This document shows positions 39,009 to 48,255 of a stretch of DNA of 64,000 nt, one piece after another (the first letter of the stretch is position 1; the number at the start of each line of letters is the position of its first letter). Where the stretch lies: assembly GCF_017875835.1 (NCBI RefSeq), contig NZ_JAGING010000001.1, positions 434,001 through 498,000 on the forward strand, written 5' to 3'. Under the pieces are notes generated by a model. The model was not told where the DNA came from and made no database searches. It saw only the letters and a list, made by a program, of their open reading frames with translations. Source of the stretch: Psychrobacter sp. PL19. Lineage in GTDB: Bacteria > Pseudomonadota > Gammaproteobacteria > Pseudomonadales > Moraxellaceae. The position numbers and the translations under genes are program-made.

Positions 39009-40298
39009 ATGCCCCCTGCCTTTCACGCCGACACCCCACTTGCTCAGCGTATGCGCCCTGCTACTCTTGATGCCATTATTGGTCAGCAACACTTACTGGC
39101 AGAAGACGCACCGCTACGACGTGTGGTCGAGCAAGGTCATCTTCCCTCAATTATCTTACATGGTGAGGCGGGTATTGGCAAAACCACTATTGCGATGTTA
39201 TTAGCGGATGCCGTTGGGCGACCTTTTCATGCGCTGTCAGCAATAAATACTGGGGTCAAGCAGTTGCGCGAGGTGTTAGACAATAAAGACTCGTTAAGCT
39301 TTGAATCGCCGGTGGTTTTTATTGATGAGATTCACCGTTTTAATAAGGCGCAACAAGATGCCTTATTAGGAGCGGTAGAATCAGGTGATATTACGTTGAT
39401 TGGCGCGACCACCGAAAATCCATCTTTCAGTGTCAATAATGCGCTGTTATCACGCTGCCAGGTATATCGCTTAGAGCCACTCAGTAGCGAACAAATTACG
39501 GCGGTATTGCAGTGCGCACTCTTAGACGACAGCGTTCTAAACAAGCTCACCATCGACTTGCAAGCGCAGAATGCTATTAATCAATTAGCACATGGCGATG
39601 CCCGTAAGGCGCTTAACTTACTGGAGCTTGCCGTTCAGAGCGCAGATCCGAAACAGTCGCCTATAGTAATCGATGATGAGTTAATAGCCCGGGTGGCACA
39701 GACTGCGCTAGTGCGCTATGACAAAGATGGTGAGCGGCATTACGATATTGTCTCAGCGATGATAAAGTCAGTACGTGGCTCAGACCCTGATGCAGCTCTA
39801 TACTGGATGGCGCGGATGCTGGTTGGCGGTGAGCCGGCAGATTTTATCGCACGGCGATTGATAATTTTGGCGAGTGAAGATATTGGTAATGCCAATCCCA
39901 ATGCGCTACTACTTGCTGATGCTGCCTTACGTAGTGTGCACTCTATCGGTATGCCCGAGGCGCGTATTATTTTAGGGCAAGTGGTGGTTTATTTGGCCAC
40001 CAGTGCCAAAAGTAATAGTACTTATAAAGCCATTAACGCTGCTATGACTTTAGCAGAAAAAGACGCCTCACCAGTGCCACTACATCTGCGTAACGGCGTG
40101 ACCAAATTGATGCGTCATGAAGGTTATGGGGTCGGTTACGCTTATCCACACAATTATCCCAATCATTATTATGCGCAGCCCTATTTACCAGATAACTTAG
40201 TAGGCACACACTTTTATGAATATGCAGACAATCAGCGTGAGCAGCACAGCAAGCAATTTATAGAATGGCTAAAAACCCAAGCGGCCAGCAATGAGTAA
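39009..40298 (+). CDS. rarA: Replication-associated recombination protein A (AAA+ ATPase)
   Basis: MgsA/RarA/WRNIP1 family, acting at stalled replication forks. Start region LAQRMRPATLDAIIGQQHLL, Walker A HGEAGIGKTT near residue 55, Walker B FIDEIHRFNKAQQDALL, sensor GATTENPSFSVNNALLSRC and the C-terminal tetramerisation part ending in GYAYPHNYPNHY. Length 429. It stands alone on the plus strand; the next gene, ribB, is about 290 bp on. Confidence 0.95.
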   Translation: MPPAFHADTPLAQRMRPATLDAIIGQQHLLAEDAPLRRVVEQGHLPSIILHGEAGIGKTTIAMLLADAVGRPFHALSAINTGVKQLREVLDNKDSLSFESPVVFIDEIHRFNKAQQDALLGAVESGDITLIGATTENPSFSVNNALLSRCQVYRLEPLSSEQITAVLQCALLDDSVLNKLTIDLQAQNAINQLAHGDARKALNLLELAVQSADPKQSPIVIDDELIARVAQTALVRYDKDGERHYDIVSAMIKSVRGSDPDAALYWMARMLVGGEPADFIARRLIILASEDIGNANPNALLLADAALRSVHSIGMPEARIILGQVVVYLATSAKSNSTYKAINAAMTLAEKDASPVPLHLRNGVTKLMRHEGYGVGYAYPHNYPNHYYAQPYLPDNLVGTHFYEYADNQREQHSKQFIEWLKTQAASNE

Positions 40299-40586
40299 TT
40301 TGCGTATTATTTAAGCTTACCATTTATAATACTCATAACTATTTTTTGGGATACTAGACGCTATTGTCTAGCAATGAAGCAGCATGTGATGGTAAAAACC
40401 GTTAAAATGATAAGATGGTTATAATTTTCTGGTACAAACGATGAGTTAATAACCCCATATACTCAGTTACTACCTGCTTTTCCTAACAGCTACAGCGCTT
40501 GCTCTCATCTGCTGTTACAATGGCCAAATAAATTTTTATACTTAGCCACTGACATACTCACCAATAATAATACATTGAGACTTACT

Positions 40587-41696
40587 ATGAGTTTAAATAC
40601 GATTCCTGAGATTATCGAAGATATTCGCGCAGGTAAAATGGTCATCCTAATGGATGATGAGGATCGCGAAAATGAAGGCGATCTCATCATGGCGGCAACC
40701 CATGTGCGCCCTGAAGATATTAACTTTATGATTACCCATGCCCGCGGTTTGGTGTGCTTGACGCTATCACAAACACGTTGTCAACAGCTGGCACTACCGT
40801 TGATGTCTGATCGTAATGAAGCCAAGTTTAGCACTAACTTTACGGTATCTATCGAAGCTTCTGAAGGCGTCACTACTGGTATTTCTGCTGCAGACCGTGC
40901 GCGTACGGTACAAGCAGCCGTTGCGTCAGCCGCTAAGCCTGAGGATATCGTTCAACCTGGGCACATCTTCCCGATAATGGCCCAAAATGGTGGCGTACTA
41001 CACCGCGCTGGCCATACTGAAGCGGGCTGTGACTTAGCACGGCTGGCAGGACTTGAACCAGCAGCCGTCATCGTAGAGATTATCAATGACGATGGTACGA
41101 TGGCACGTCGTGATGACCTTGAGATATTCGCACAAGAGCATGATCTCAAAATCGGAACTATCGCTGATCTCATTAACTATCGTATTGCTAACGAGCAAAC
41201 AGTAGAAGAGATCGAGTCGCATCCTTTTGAGACCGAATATGGTACGTTTACTTTGCACCGTTTCCGCGAGTTTGGTGCTGACGAGACCCATTTAGCGTTA
41301 GTGAAAGGCGATGTTAGCGAAGGTGTCAGCACCGTGCGTGTCCATGGTTTTCACCCCTTGCGTGACCTGTTCGCAGCCAAAAATGATGCAACAGGACGCG
41401 GTGGCTGGAGTGTGCAATCCGCTCTAAAAGAAATTAATGCCTCAGAGCGCGGCGTACTAGTGTGGGTTGGTAACCACCAACCGATTGACTTGGGAGAGGC
41501 TTTAGATAAAGCGTCAGACAATCAGTCAATATCTACCATTACTCAACAACCATATCGCAGTATTGGGGTTGGTGCCCAAATCTTACGGCATTTAGGGGTG
41601 CGCGACATGCGTTTATTATCATCACCAATGAAGTTTTATGCACTGTCAGGTTTTGATCTGAATGTAGTAGACTTTGTACATGCTCCTACTAAATAA
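40587..41696 (+). CDS. ribB: 3,4-dihydroxy-2-butanone 4-phosphate synthase with degenerate GTP cyclohydrolase II domain (RibBX type)
   Basis: The N-terminal ~200 residues form a DHBP synthase (riboflavin pathway) with MDDEDRENEGDL, FMITHARGLVCL and the HTEAGCDLARLAG motif. The C-terminal ~165 residues resemble RibA, but the zinc cysteines of the C-x10-C-x-C site are missing: the segment reads VRVHGFHPLRDLF onward with no cysteine. GTP cyclohydrolase activity is therefore unlikely, as described for RibBX proteins. The start is the ATG at 40587. I looked for an FMN riboswitch upstream and saw none. Confidence 0.92.
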   Translation: MSLNTIPEIIEDIRAGKMVILMDDEDRENEGDLIMAATHVRPEDINFMITHARGLVCLTLSQTRCQQLALPLMSDRNEAKFSTNFTVSIEASEGVTTGISAADRARTVQAAVASAAKPEDIVQPGHIFPIMAQNGGVLHRAGHTEAGCDLARLAGLEPAAVIVEIINDDGTMARRDDLEIFAQEHDLKIGTIADLINYRIANEQTVEEIESHPFETEYGTFTLHRFREFGADETHLALVKGDVSEGVSTVRVHGFHPLRDLFAAKNDATGRGGWSVQSALKEINASERGVLVWVGNHQPIDLGEALDKASDNQSISTITQQPYRSIGVGAQILRHLGVRDMRLLSSPMKFYALSGFDLNVVDFVHAPTK

Positions 41697-41777
41697 GACT
41701 AGAGCTGTTAAGATTAATTATTAATATTGACTGTGACGCTGAACGAGCTATTTTGAGAAGTACTTAAAGTGAATAAT

Positions 41778-41817
41778 AAAAAAAGGCACGCTAGCATTGG
41801 TTAGCGTGCCTTTTTTG
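41778..41817. terminator. Bidirectional terminator ribB/thioesterase
   Basis: A 10-bp stem (41784-41793 with 41802-41811) and an 8-nt loop, flanked by A and T runs. Confidence 0.9.
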
Positions 41818-41922
41818 CTTTTTATTGCTGACTCAAAAATTAAAATCACTTTAAGGAACTTTCGAGAGTGAGTAATAGGACATAAAAAGTGCAGTTAGAG
41901 TATTCCTTTGACCTTGAATCGA

Positions 41923-42423
41923 CTATAGCTCAGGCGTATGACCTACCTTTGTTTCTAACGCCAATAGACGCGTGCGCTCCTCTGCTGTCCACGGTAGCTT
42001 TTGTTCGCCAAGGCTGTCCAGACGTACTATTACTGATTCAGAAGTAGCAACGATTGCTTGCTGCGTGCAGCTATAATAACTGTACTCTATGACGATACTG
42101 GTGTTACCAAGGCGCCGGCAACGCACGCCTAACAATAACGTATCGGGAAAAGTTACCGGACGTAGATACTGACAGCTCGACTGCGCTAGCATGGTCACCA
42201 TACTACCATCGAACATTCCTAGCGCCTGCAAATAGACAATACGCGCGGTCTCAGCATAACGGTAATACACCACATTATTTAAGTGATTAAAAGCATCCAT
42301 TTCACCCCAGTGGATTGGCTGATGGTGAGTAATGGGATAGTGTATCAATTCGATAGGGGCATCAGCGCCGCTTTTAGTTTGAGGATCAGCTTTTAAATGT
42401 GAGGGTTGATTGGCGTTATTCAT
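41923..42423 (-). CDS. 4HBT-fold acyl-CoA thioesterase
   Basis: Hot-dog fold protein of the YbgC/4-hydroxybenzoyl-CoA thioesterase group: IHWGEMDAFNHLNNVVYYRYAETARI carries the active-site Asp/Glu and NHLNN loop. Residues 1-30 are a polar extension, and 166 residues is slightly long. Members hydrolyse short or medium acyl-CoAs; the substrate here is unknown. It is the last gene on the strand of the hem cluster, about 85 bp after hemX, and may be cotranscribed. Confidence 0.82.
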   Translation of the reverse strand: MNNANQPSHLKADPQTKSGADAPIELIHYPITHHQPIHWGEMDAFNHLNNVVYYRYAETARIVYLQALGMFDGSMVTMLAQSSCQYLRPVTFPDTLLLGVRCRRLGNTSIVIEYSYYSCTQQAIVATSESVIVRLDSLGEQKLPWTAEERTRLLALETKVGHTPEL

Positions 42424-42507
42424 AACTTACTGTCGCTTTTTTATTTTTAAAATGTATTAGGGCGTGTTGAACATTCGACCATAGCACTTAAAATAGGTGA
42501 CTCCCAA

Positions 42508-43548
42508 TCAACGCTTGGGTCTATCCAAAATCTGATTGGTCAATAAGGTCGTTGGAGTCGGAGAATTAGCAACCAGCTTATCCAACCATAAAATCACTTC
42601 TGAGATATCTTTTGGCGCAGTAGTGGTCTCTAGATTGCTTGGTTTTTCATAATTTTTTGTATTATTTTTGGTAGCTGACTGCGATGTCGCGTGGTCGGTT
42701 ATTTTGTTCTTTGACGTACTAGATACTTCGGCAACTAACGTTTGCAATTGGTTTCGAGCCTGACTTAAATAGGCAACCAGCTGATCTTTCTCACGCATAT
42801 TACTGGCTTGACTGGCTAAATTCAGGGTCATGATAACTTCGTGAATCGTTAGTTGCTTGCGGATCAAGGCGACATTAGCGCTGGCAGCTGGGTTGACGAA
42901 TACACTTAATTGTTTAGGGCTTTTCTGTGCAGCACTACTGTTAATAGGGGTTTGATTTTTGCGGTTGTTTATAGGCTCAAAACGGTTTACGCGCTCATAA
43001 CTGTACAAAAATTCTTGGATATTTTGAATCGCTAAATTTTGTAATTGCCACGGGCTAGGCTGAGAGCTTTGCGCTTGCAAGCGTTCGATATCCTTGGTTA
43101 AACTTTTTTTAATGACAATCGTCAGGGCTGGCGCAATTTCATTGTTATTTTGTGATAGCTGCCATTGTAGGCTGCGCAGTAAGTCGACCGCTGCTGTATC
43201 GTTATTATCTGCCAGCAACCTATCCGCTGCATGTATCTGAATACGCAATAGTTCCAACTGATTTTGTGCCTGGCTACCGACAGTAGCACTTGGTGGCGGC
43301 AGGCTTTGTTGACTGATAGCAAATAAGCGATCGTCCATTTCGTTTAGTCGGCTGACCACTTGCTCATTACTTTGCAAACGCTCATTAACATAAATCTGAA
43401 AACGCTGTTGGCTAATATATAACCATAACAGTGCTGCGATAAGCAGTAAAATAAGTAGCCATTGCAAACGCAATAACAAGATATTTGCTTGTCGGCGCTG
43501 CTGGCCGGCAGAGGGATCGTTAGCTGACGACTCAGACTTAGTTGACAT
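42508..43548 (-). CDS. hemX: HemX-like membrane protein
   Basis: One transmembrane helix near residues 27-47 (LQWLLILLLIAALLWLYI) is followed by coiled-coil and helical segments rich in Q and N. This is the layout of proteins annotated as HemX or uroporphyrinogen-III C-methyltransferase-like. They lack the methyltransferase catalytic motifs, and their function in tetrapyrrole synthesis is not established. The position hemC-hemD-hemX supports the name. A hemY gene usually follows; here a thioesterase does instead. Confidence 0.8.
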   Translation of the reverse strand: MSTKSESSANDPSAGQQRRQANILLLRLQWLLILLLIAALLWLYISQQRFQIYVNERLQSNEQVVSRLNEMDDRLFAISQQSLPPPSATVGSQAQNQLELLRIQIHAADRLLADNNDTAAVDLLRSLQWQLSQNNNEIAPALTIVIKKSLTKDIERLQAQSSQPSPWQLQNLAIQNIQEFLYSYERVNRFEPINNRKNQTPINSSAAQKSPKQLSVFVNPAASANVALIRKQLTIHEVIMTLNLASQASNMREKDQLVAYLSQARNQLQTLVAEVSSTSKNKITDHATSQSATKNNTKNYEKPSNLETTTAPKDISEVILWLDKLVANSPTPTTLLTNQILDRPKR

Positions 43549-43704
43549 AAAGCAGCACCATTGTTGTTAGGTTTAAACGGACTTAACATAAGCGGATAAG
43601 ACCAATTGATCGCTGTGCCTTGAGTGAAAGTTACCGCTAATAGCTATAATTAACAGCAAATAAACGCACTGATAGACCCGTGCAACTGTTTTAGAGTTAA
43701 ACGA

Positions 43705-44814
43705 CTATCTAGTCATGTGTTCAATAGCCGCAAGAATAGTCTCAGGAGCCAAGTCTTCTACTCGGTAATAGTTCAGCTGCTGTTCAGCAACCATATGAGC
43801 TAAGCGTGTGCCTAGTACCAAATAAGCAAAGTCTGCTAGTTTGAGTGGCACGGTATTATTCAAGCTTACAGCCAGGCGCTCATTTAAATTGGTATCTGAC
43901 TTTGATTCTGCAGCAACTGCTGGTACTTGACCGACTATAGTTACCCAATACTCAAAAGCCGTGCCACTACTGATAATAACAATAGGTTTTGTCTGCGATG
44001 ATAGCACTATACCTTGTGCTGCCTGTTGCCTACTGAACGATTGTAGCCAGTACTCATAGTGAGCTTTTGCATCGGCTGGCATAACCCGCTCATACCATGC
44101 AATACTATCAATATGCACACCGCGCGCTTGTAAAGTATCGGCTAATAAGCGCCGTCCACCGAGTCCACGCCAGACTAACAGCTTGTCACCTGTTTGCAGA
44201 CTCTCAATCTCAGGCATGACCAGCATACCTTCATTGTTGGCAATGGTAGGCTGTAGTACTTGATAGTTTGCGGCTTGCAGCCTAGCTTTATGCAATACGG
44301 CAGCGGTCGCTTCACCAACAGCAATTAAATGACTGGGAGCACTTGATATCTCGACACTTGTATCTTGCTGTATAGCGGCTTCGTTCTGCTCTTTACTATC
44401 TTTAGCATTACTGTCTTGAGCATTGCTATCTTGAGAATTGCTATCTTGAGAATTGCTATCTTGAGAATTGCTATCTTGAGAATTACTGTCTTGAGAATTA
44501 CTGTCTTGAGCATTGGCCTCATGTTCAAGCGCTTGCCAAACCGCTAAGCCAGCGGCGGCGGCGGTTGGGCTTACTATGACCAGTACTTGATAATGACCTG
44601 CAAACCACTGGCGCATCAGCTGCATATCTGCCTCTGTCATCGCGAGCGCTTGTAGGGCCAACATTGGCATATCGATCACCGTCAGACCCGCTGCTTGAAG
44701 ATGACGCGTAAGTGGTGCTGCGCGCTCTATTGGGCGAGTATTAATCACCACTTGTTGCGGCGGAGACGAGGTATTTAATGGCTGATTTGACTGAGTGGAC
44801 TGGAGCAATGACAT
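43705..44814 (-). CDS. hemD: Uroporphyrinogen-III synthase with repeat insert
   Basis: Closes and inverts ring D of hydroxymethylbilane to give uroporphyrinogen III. HemD is poorly conserved. Support comes from VINTRPIERAAPLTRHLQAAGL at the start, VIVSPTAAAAG, AVGEATAAVL, LVWRGLGGRRLL and ISSGTAFEYWV. Position after hemC is decisive. An insert of about 45 residues of (S/A)QDSN repeats splits the N-terminal half near residues 98-142, which makes the protein 369 residues against about 250 in relatives. Confidence 0.88.
   Translation of the reverse strand: MSLLQSTQSNQPLNTSSPPQQVVINTRPIERAAPLTRHLQAAGLTVIDMPMLALQALAMTEADMQLMRQWFAGHYQVLVIVSPTAAAAGLAVWQALEHEANAQDSNSQDSNSQDSNSQDSNSQDSNSQDSNAQDSNAKDSKEQNEAAIQQDTSVEISSAPSHLIAVGEATAAVLHKARLQAANYQVLQPTIANNEGMLVMPEIESLQTGDKLLVWRGLGGRRLLADTLQARGVHIDSIAWYERVMPADAKAHYEYWLQSFSRQQAAQGIVLSSQTKPIVIISSGTAFEYWVTIVGQVPAVAAESKSDTNLNERLAVSLNNTVPLKLADFAYLVLGTRLAHMVAEQQLNYYRVEDLAPETILAAIEHMTR
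44401..44514 (-). repeat. In-frame 15-bp minisatellite in hemD
   Basis: At least seven periods of a 15-base unit (CTTGAG recurs every 15 bases from 44415 to 44505) encode Gln-Asp-Ser-Asn-Ser/Ala repeats. Because 15 is a multiple of 3, copy-number change keeps the frame. Confidence 0.92.
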
Positions 44815-44936
44815 AAAAATACCCCGACATAAGGCTTATAAGATTAGATCAACCACAAAGTATTCTAATCAATTATTGGTCTCTACTACTGATTTCTATG
44901 GTTAGGGTCCAATGAAACCTATTAAACACTTGCGAA

Positions 44937-45965
44937 CTATTCAGGATGGTAAATCGCCGACAAAATAGCACCAGCGCCATTAGCAAGCAGCATATCAGCC
45001 ACTTCAATACCGAGCTGACTGGCCTGCCCTTCTCGTTCGGCTTGGCTACCACTTAAGATAATACGTTTTTCAGATTTTAGCAGTTCACTGCCGTCTTCTT
45101 GTCCAACCCGACCGCGTAACCACAACATATTGCCAGCATCGTCGTTTTCGATATATTTGTTTGTAATGTCGATGCTGTCATCAGCCGCATGTAGCACCGC
45201 ATAAGCAGCAATCGGAACTTGGCAACCGCCTTCTAGATGACGGTTTAGAGCGCGCTCAGCAATTAAACGAATGCGAGCTTGGTCATCATTAAGCGGGGCT
45301 AATAGAGCAAGAATCTCAGCATCGCCTTTACGACATTCAATAGCCAATGCCCCTTGTCCAACAGCAGGCAAGCAAACATCAATATCCAATTCACTGCGAA
45401 TGCGTGCGTCAAGCTCAATACGCTGTAGCCCACTGGTAGCGAGAATAATCGCATCGTACTCGCCAGCATCTAGCTTGCCTAGGCGGGTTCCAACATTACC
45501 GCGAAGGGTTTTGATTTGCAGATCTGGACGATAGGCTTTGAGTTGACATTGACGGCGCAAACTTGAGGTGCCTACTACCGCACCTTCTGGCAACTCATCA
45601 AGATTATTATAAGTGTTAGACACGAAGGCATCGGTTGGGGAAGCGCGCTTGCAATACACTCCCAGCATCAATCCCTCAGGCAACTGCATCGGCACGTCTT
45701 TTAACGAATGCACTGCAATATCAGCCTGTTTATCATATATTGCCTGCTCGAGCTCTTTGACAAACAGTCCCTTGCCGCCAATTTTGGCCAACGGTGTGTC
45801 CAAAATTTTGTCACCTTTAGTGACAATTTTTAGTAAATTGATGGTTAAATTAGGATACAGCGCTAGCAAGCGATCACGAATATGCTCGGCTTGCCATAAT
45901 GCTAATGGACTCTGACGGGTAGCGATGTTTAAGGTAGTCAAAGCAGGTTGTTGCAAGTTGCTCAT
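44937..45965 (-). CDS. hemC: Porphobilinogen deaminase (hydroxymethylbilane synthase)
   Basis: Assembles four porphobilinogens into hydroxymethylbilane on a dipyrromethane cofactor. Motifs: [54 protein letters not shown] and the cofactor cysteine in [13 protein letters not shown] start at the ATG at 45965 ([17 protein letters not shown], 342 residues); the frame extends to 46010 without family similarity. Upstream of hemD by about 120 bp. Confidence 0.96.
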   Translation of the reverse strand: MSNLQQPALTTLNIATRQSPLALWQAEHIRDRLLALYPNLTINLLKIVTKGDKILDTPLAKIGGKGLFVKELEQAIYDKQADIAVHSLKDVPMQLPEGLMLGVYCKRASPTDAFVSNTYNNLDELPEGAVVGTSSLRRQCQLKAYRPDLQIKTLRGNVGTRLGKLDAGEYDAIILATSGLQRIELDARIRSELDIDVCLPAVGQGALAIECRKGDAEILALLAPLNDDQARIRLIAERALNRHLEGGCQVPIAAYAVLHAADDSIDITNKYIENDDAGNMLWLRGRVGQEDGSELLKSEKRIILSGSQAEREGQASQLGIEVADMLLANGAGAILSAIYHPE

Positions 45966-46121
45966 AAGAGGCCTCAATAGGATTAGTACTATAGTAAAAC
46001 CAACTACCAACCTGTTACGGCGTCAGACTCAGTTTAAGTATCTGCTTTAATAAGCCAGCTACCTTTGTCACTCGTCTTTTTTGTCCCAGTGGTATATTTG
46101 ATTCGCTATATATAATGGCGC

Positions 46122-46154
46122 AAAAAATACCCCTATTTAAGCATAAATAAGGGT
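46122..46154 (-). terminator. Probable terminator after algR
   Basis: An imperfect stem (ACCCCTATTTA with TAAATAAGGGT, one bulge) is followed on the minus strand by six Ts. It would separate algR from hemC. Confidence 0.6.
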
Positions 46155-46217
46155 TTGATGATATGGAATGATTATTGAAGAAGCACAAGCGCCACTCCCC
46201 TACAGGCATTAATTAGG

Positions 46218-46955
46218 CTACATACTTTGAATTTTATCACGTAACGCGGGTAAGTGACGGCGGCTAACCGCTAAGGTCTCATTGATGCCTTTAAAGCGTA
46301 CTTGATACTGCCCGGCGTCTATGGTCTCTAAAAAATCTAAAAAACTCAGATTAATAATAGCATTGCGGTGCACACGAAACAGTCGATCGCCAAACTCTTG
46401 CTCCAGCTCTTTTAAGGTTTCGTCAATTAAGACAATGCCCTCTTTATGGCGTACTTTGACGTACTTTTGGTCAGCACTGAAATAATAAATATCTTTTAGC
46501 TCAATCAGCTCAACCCCGCGATGAGTACGAGCAGCGATATGCTCCCGTAACGGCCGGGCAGTTGGATCTTCGAGCTTACGGAGTTCATTTAATTGCGCCG
46601 CGTTTAAATTTTTGGCTTTGCCCAAAGCCTCTAACAATTCGTCTTTATTTGCTGGTTTTAATAAGTAGCCAATAGCATTGGCTTTAAGCGCAGCAATCGC
46701 ATAATGATCATAGGCGGTAACGAAGATAATGGCCGGCGGATGCTTAAGTTTATTAAGCTCTTGCGCGCAGCGCACACCATCTATCTCGGGCATGCGGATA
46801 TCTAATAAGATAATATCTGGCTGATGAGTTTTTACTGCGATAATGGCTTCTAAGCCAGTCGTTGCTTGTGCGACCACCTGATGGCCCGACTCCTGCACAA
46901 TTCTAACCAAGCGCTCGCGTGCTAATGGCTCATCGTCACAAACTATAATGCGCAT
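46218..46955 (-). CDS. algR: LytTR-type response regulator, AlgR family
   Basis: The receiver domain covers residues 1-120 (acidic pair D7-D8, phosphoacceptor D52 in DIILLDIRMPEIDG, VTAYDHYA threonine, LLKPA lysine). A LytTR DNA-binding domain covers about residues 140-245 (KYVKVRHKEG, FRVHRNAIIN). In Pseudomonas AlgR with AlgZ/FimS controls twitching motility and alginate; targets here are unknown. AAGGA lies seven bases before the ATG. About 150 bp after the algZ-like sensor gene, in the order algZ-algR-hemC seen in pseudomonads. Confidence 0.9.
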   Translation of the reverse strand: MRIIVCDDEPLARERLVRIVQESGHQVVAQATTGLEAIIAVKTHQPDIILLDIRMPEIDGVRCAQELNKLKHPPAIIFVTAYDHYAIAALKANAIGYLLKPANKDELLEALGKAKNLNAAQLNELRKLEDPTARPLREHIAARTHRGVELIELKDIYYFSADQKYVKVRHKEGIVLIDETLKELEQEFGDRLFRVHRNAIINLSFLDFLETIDAGQYQVRFKGINETLAVSRRHLPALRDKIQSM

Positions 46956-47103
46956 GTAAATTCCTTTGTCATAGCGTATTCAACAAGTTGTTGAACAGTA
47001 TTAATATCTAATCATATAACCTGATGACTGTACTGATACAATGAATACTGCAATAAATATGCCACGATTAATGTTCTACCAGCACTTAAACACAAATAGA
47101 CGA

Positions 47104-48255
47104 TTACAAGCCTACATCCTGTAGAGGATAATCAATGGTGGTTACTATTTGCTTGCTGGTGACGGTACTTTGGATATCTGCGCTTTGACCAAAGTAGGTT
47201 CTTAAGCGTTCAGTTTGGATATGAAAGTCCATATGACGGCGTAAATCATGGCTGATCATTAGGGTTTTTTTGGGGAGTTGAGCCGTGACAACAATAGCAA
47301 CGTGGTGGTGTTGCCAAGTCACTATAATATCAATATATATAGTTTCAATAGTCATTTCGACAACACTGAGCAGTATTTTTTCAAGCACGCTTTGTAATGT
47401 CAAAGCAGTAATAACCATGTCATACATGACATCTTCATCAGGCAGCTGCCAATTTACAGCGAGTTTATCGCCCAAACGGCTCGACTCAATCACTAGATAA
47501 TGCTCGCAGAGCGCTACTTCTTCTTCAAAGCTAATCTCACGTGCGCCATTAAAGCTAGCACGAAATAGCGCTGAAACATGCTGCAATAGATCAGAGGCAC
47601 GCGGTGGATTGGACTCGATGAGAGAAATTAAAGTATTGATGGTATTGAAGAAAAAATGCGGGGCGATACGGGCTTTGATCAAGTCATTTTGAGCCGTTAG
47701 CTTATGCTCAAAGGATAGCTTAAGGGCATTAAGCTCGCGATGGTGGCGTACAAAGTATAGTAAAAACACTAAAGTGAAGCTGCCAGTAGTCACCGCATTG
47801 AATAATATATCTAGGACAAACGCTTGAGGGTCATATTCAAGCCAGCCTATATTAATCATCACTAGCTTAACTAAGGTTATGGCTACCACAGAGCCAATCG
47901 TCAGCAGCAAAAAAACATGCATGCTAACGTTGAGTATGCTGGTACGTTTAAAAATAGGACGTAAATAATCAATCAAGTATAGTGACGGCATGATGGTTAA
48001 GCTATTTTGAATGACCCTACTCATGAACTTAATCAAAAATTCTGGCAAGGTAGCTAGATTATGGCGGTCAACCACCGTCACAAACAGCGACCAAAAAAAG
48101 ATATACAGCAGCCATTGCCAAGGCTTCATGACCTGCATGAGTTTGGGTATAAAAAACTCTAAGCGCTCATCTAGTAAGGCAACCTCATCATTTGCTATAC
48201 TTAAGTTCTTATTCTCTTGACTTGCCTTAGACCGATATGAACGCCAACTCTTCAA
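47104..48255 (-). CDS. AlgZ/FimS-like sensor of the LytS type with degenerate ATP-binding domain
   Basis: Four to five transmembrane helices occupy about residues 45-170. The dimerisation/phosphoacceptor motif is [13 protein letters not shown] near residue 197, as in LytS/AlgZ sensors. The ATPase part is odd. The N-box, normally LLLQPLVENAIKHG, reads [14 protein letters not shown], losing the Asn and the His-Gly. I see no DNGxG or GxGL motifs after it. The first possible start is a TTG at 48255 right after a stop and without a ribosome site; an ATG at 48138 would give 344 residues. Its 5' end overlaps argH on the other strand. Confidence 0.8.
   Translation of the reverse strand: MKSWRSYRSKASQENKNLSIANDEVALLDERLEFFIPKLMQVMKPWQWLLYIFFWSLFVTVVDRHNLATLPEFLIKFMSRVIQNSLTIMPSLYLIDYLRPIFKRTSILNVSMHVFLLLTIGSVVAITLVKLVMINIGWLEYDPQAFVLDILFNAVTTGSFTLVFLLYFVRHHRELNALKLSFEHKLTAQNDLIKARIAPHFFFNTINTLISLIESNPPRASDLLQHVSALFRASFNGAREISFEEEVALCEHYLVIESSRLGDKLAVNWQLPDEDVMYDMVITALTLQSVLEKILLSVVEMTIETIYIDIIVTWQHHHVAIVVTAQLPKKTLMISHDLRRHMDFHIQTERLRTYFGQSADIQSTVTSKQIVTTIDYPLQDVGL

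Noticed and set aside
40354..40371. 6-bp hairpin CTAGAC/GTCTAG after rarA as a terminator
   Set aside because: No T run on either strand follows the stem.
40299..40586. FMN riboswitch upstream of ribB
   Set aside because: I looked for the conserved AGGG...GGGCAGGGTGAAATTCCC blocks and did not find them.
44325..44547. Frames on both strands within hemD repeats
   Set aside because: They are shadows of the 15-bp repeat; hemD itself explains the coding signal.
46015..46209. 64-codon minus frame between algR and hemC
   Set aside because: It overlaps the probable algR terminator and has no family-like sequence.
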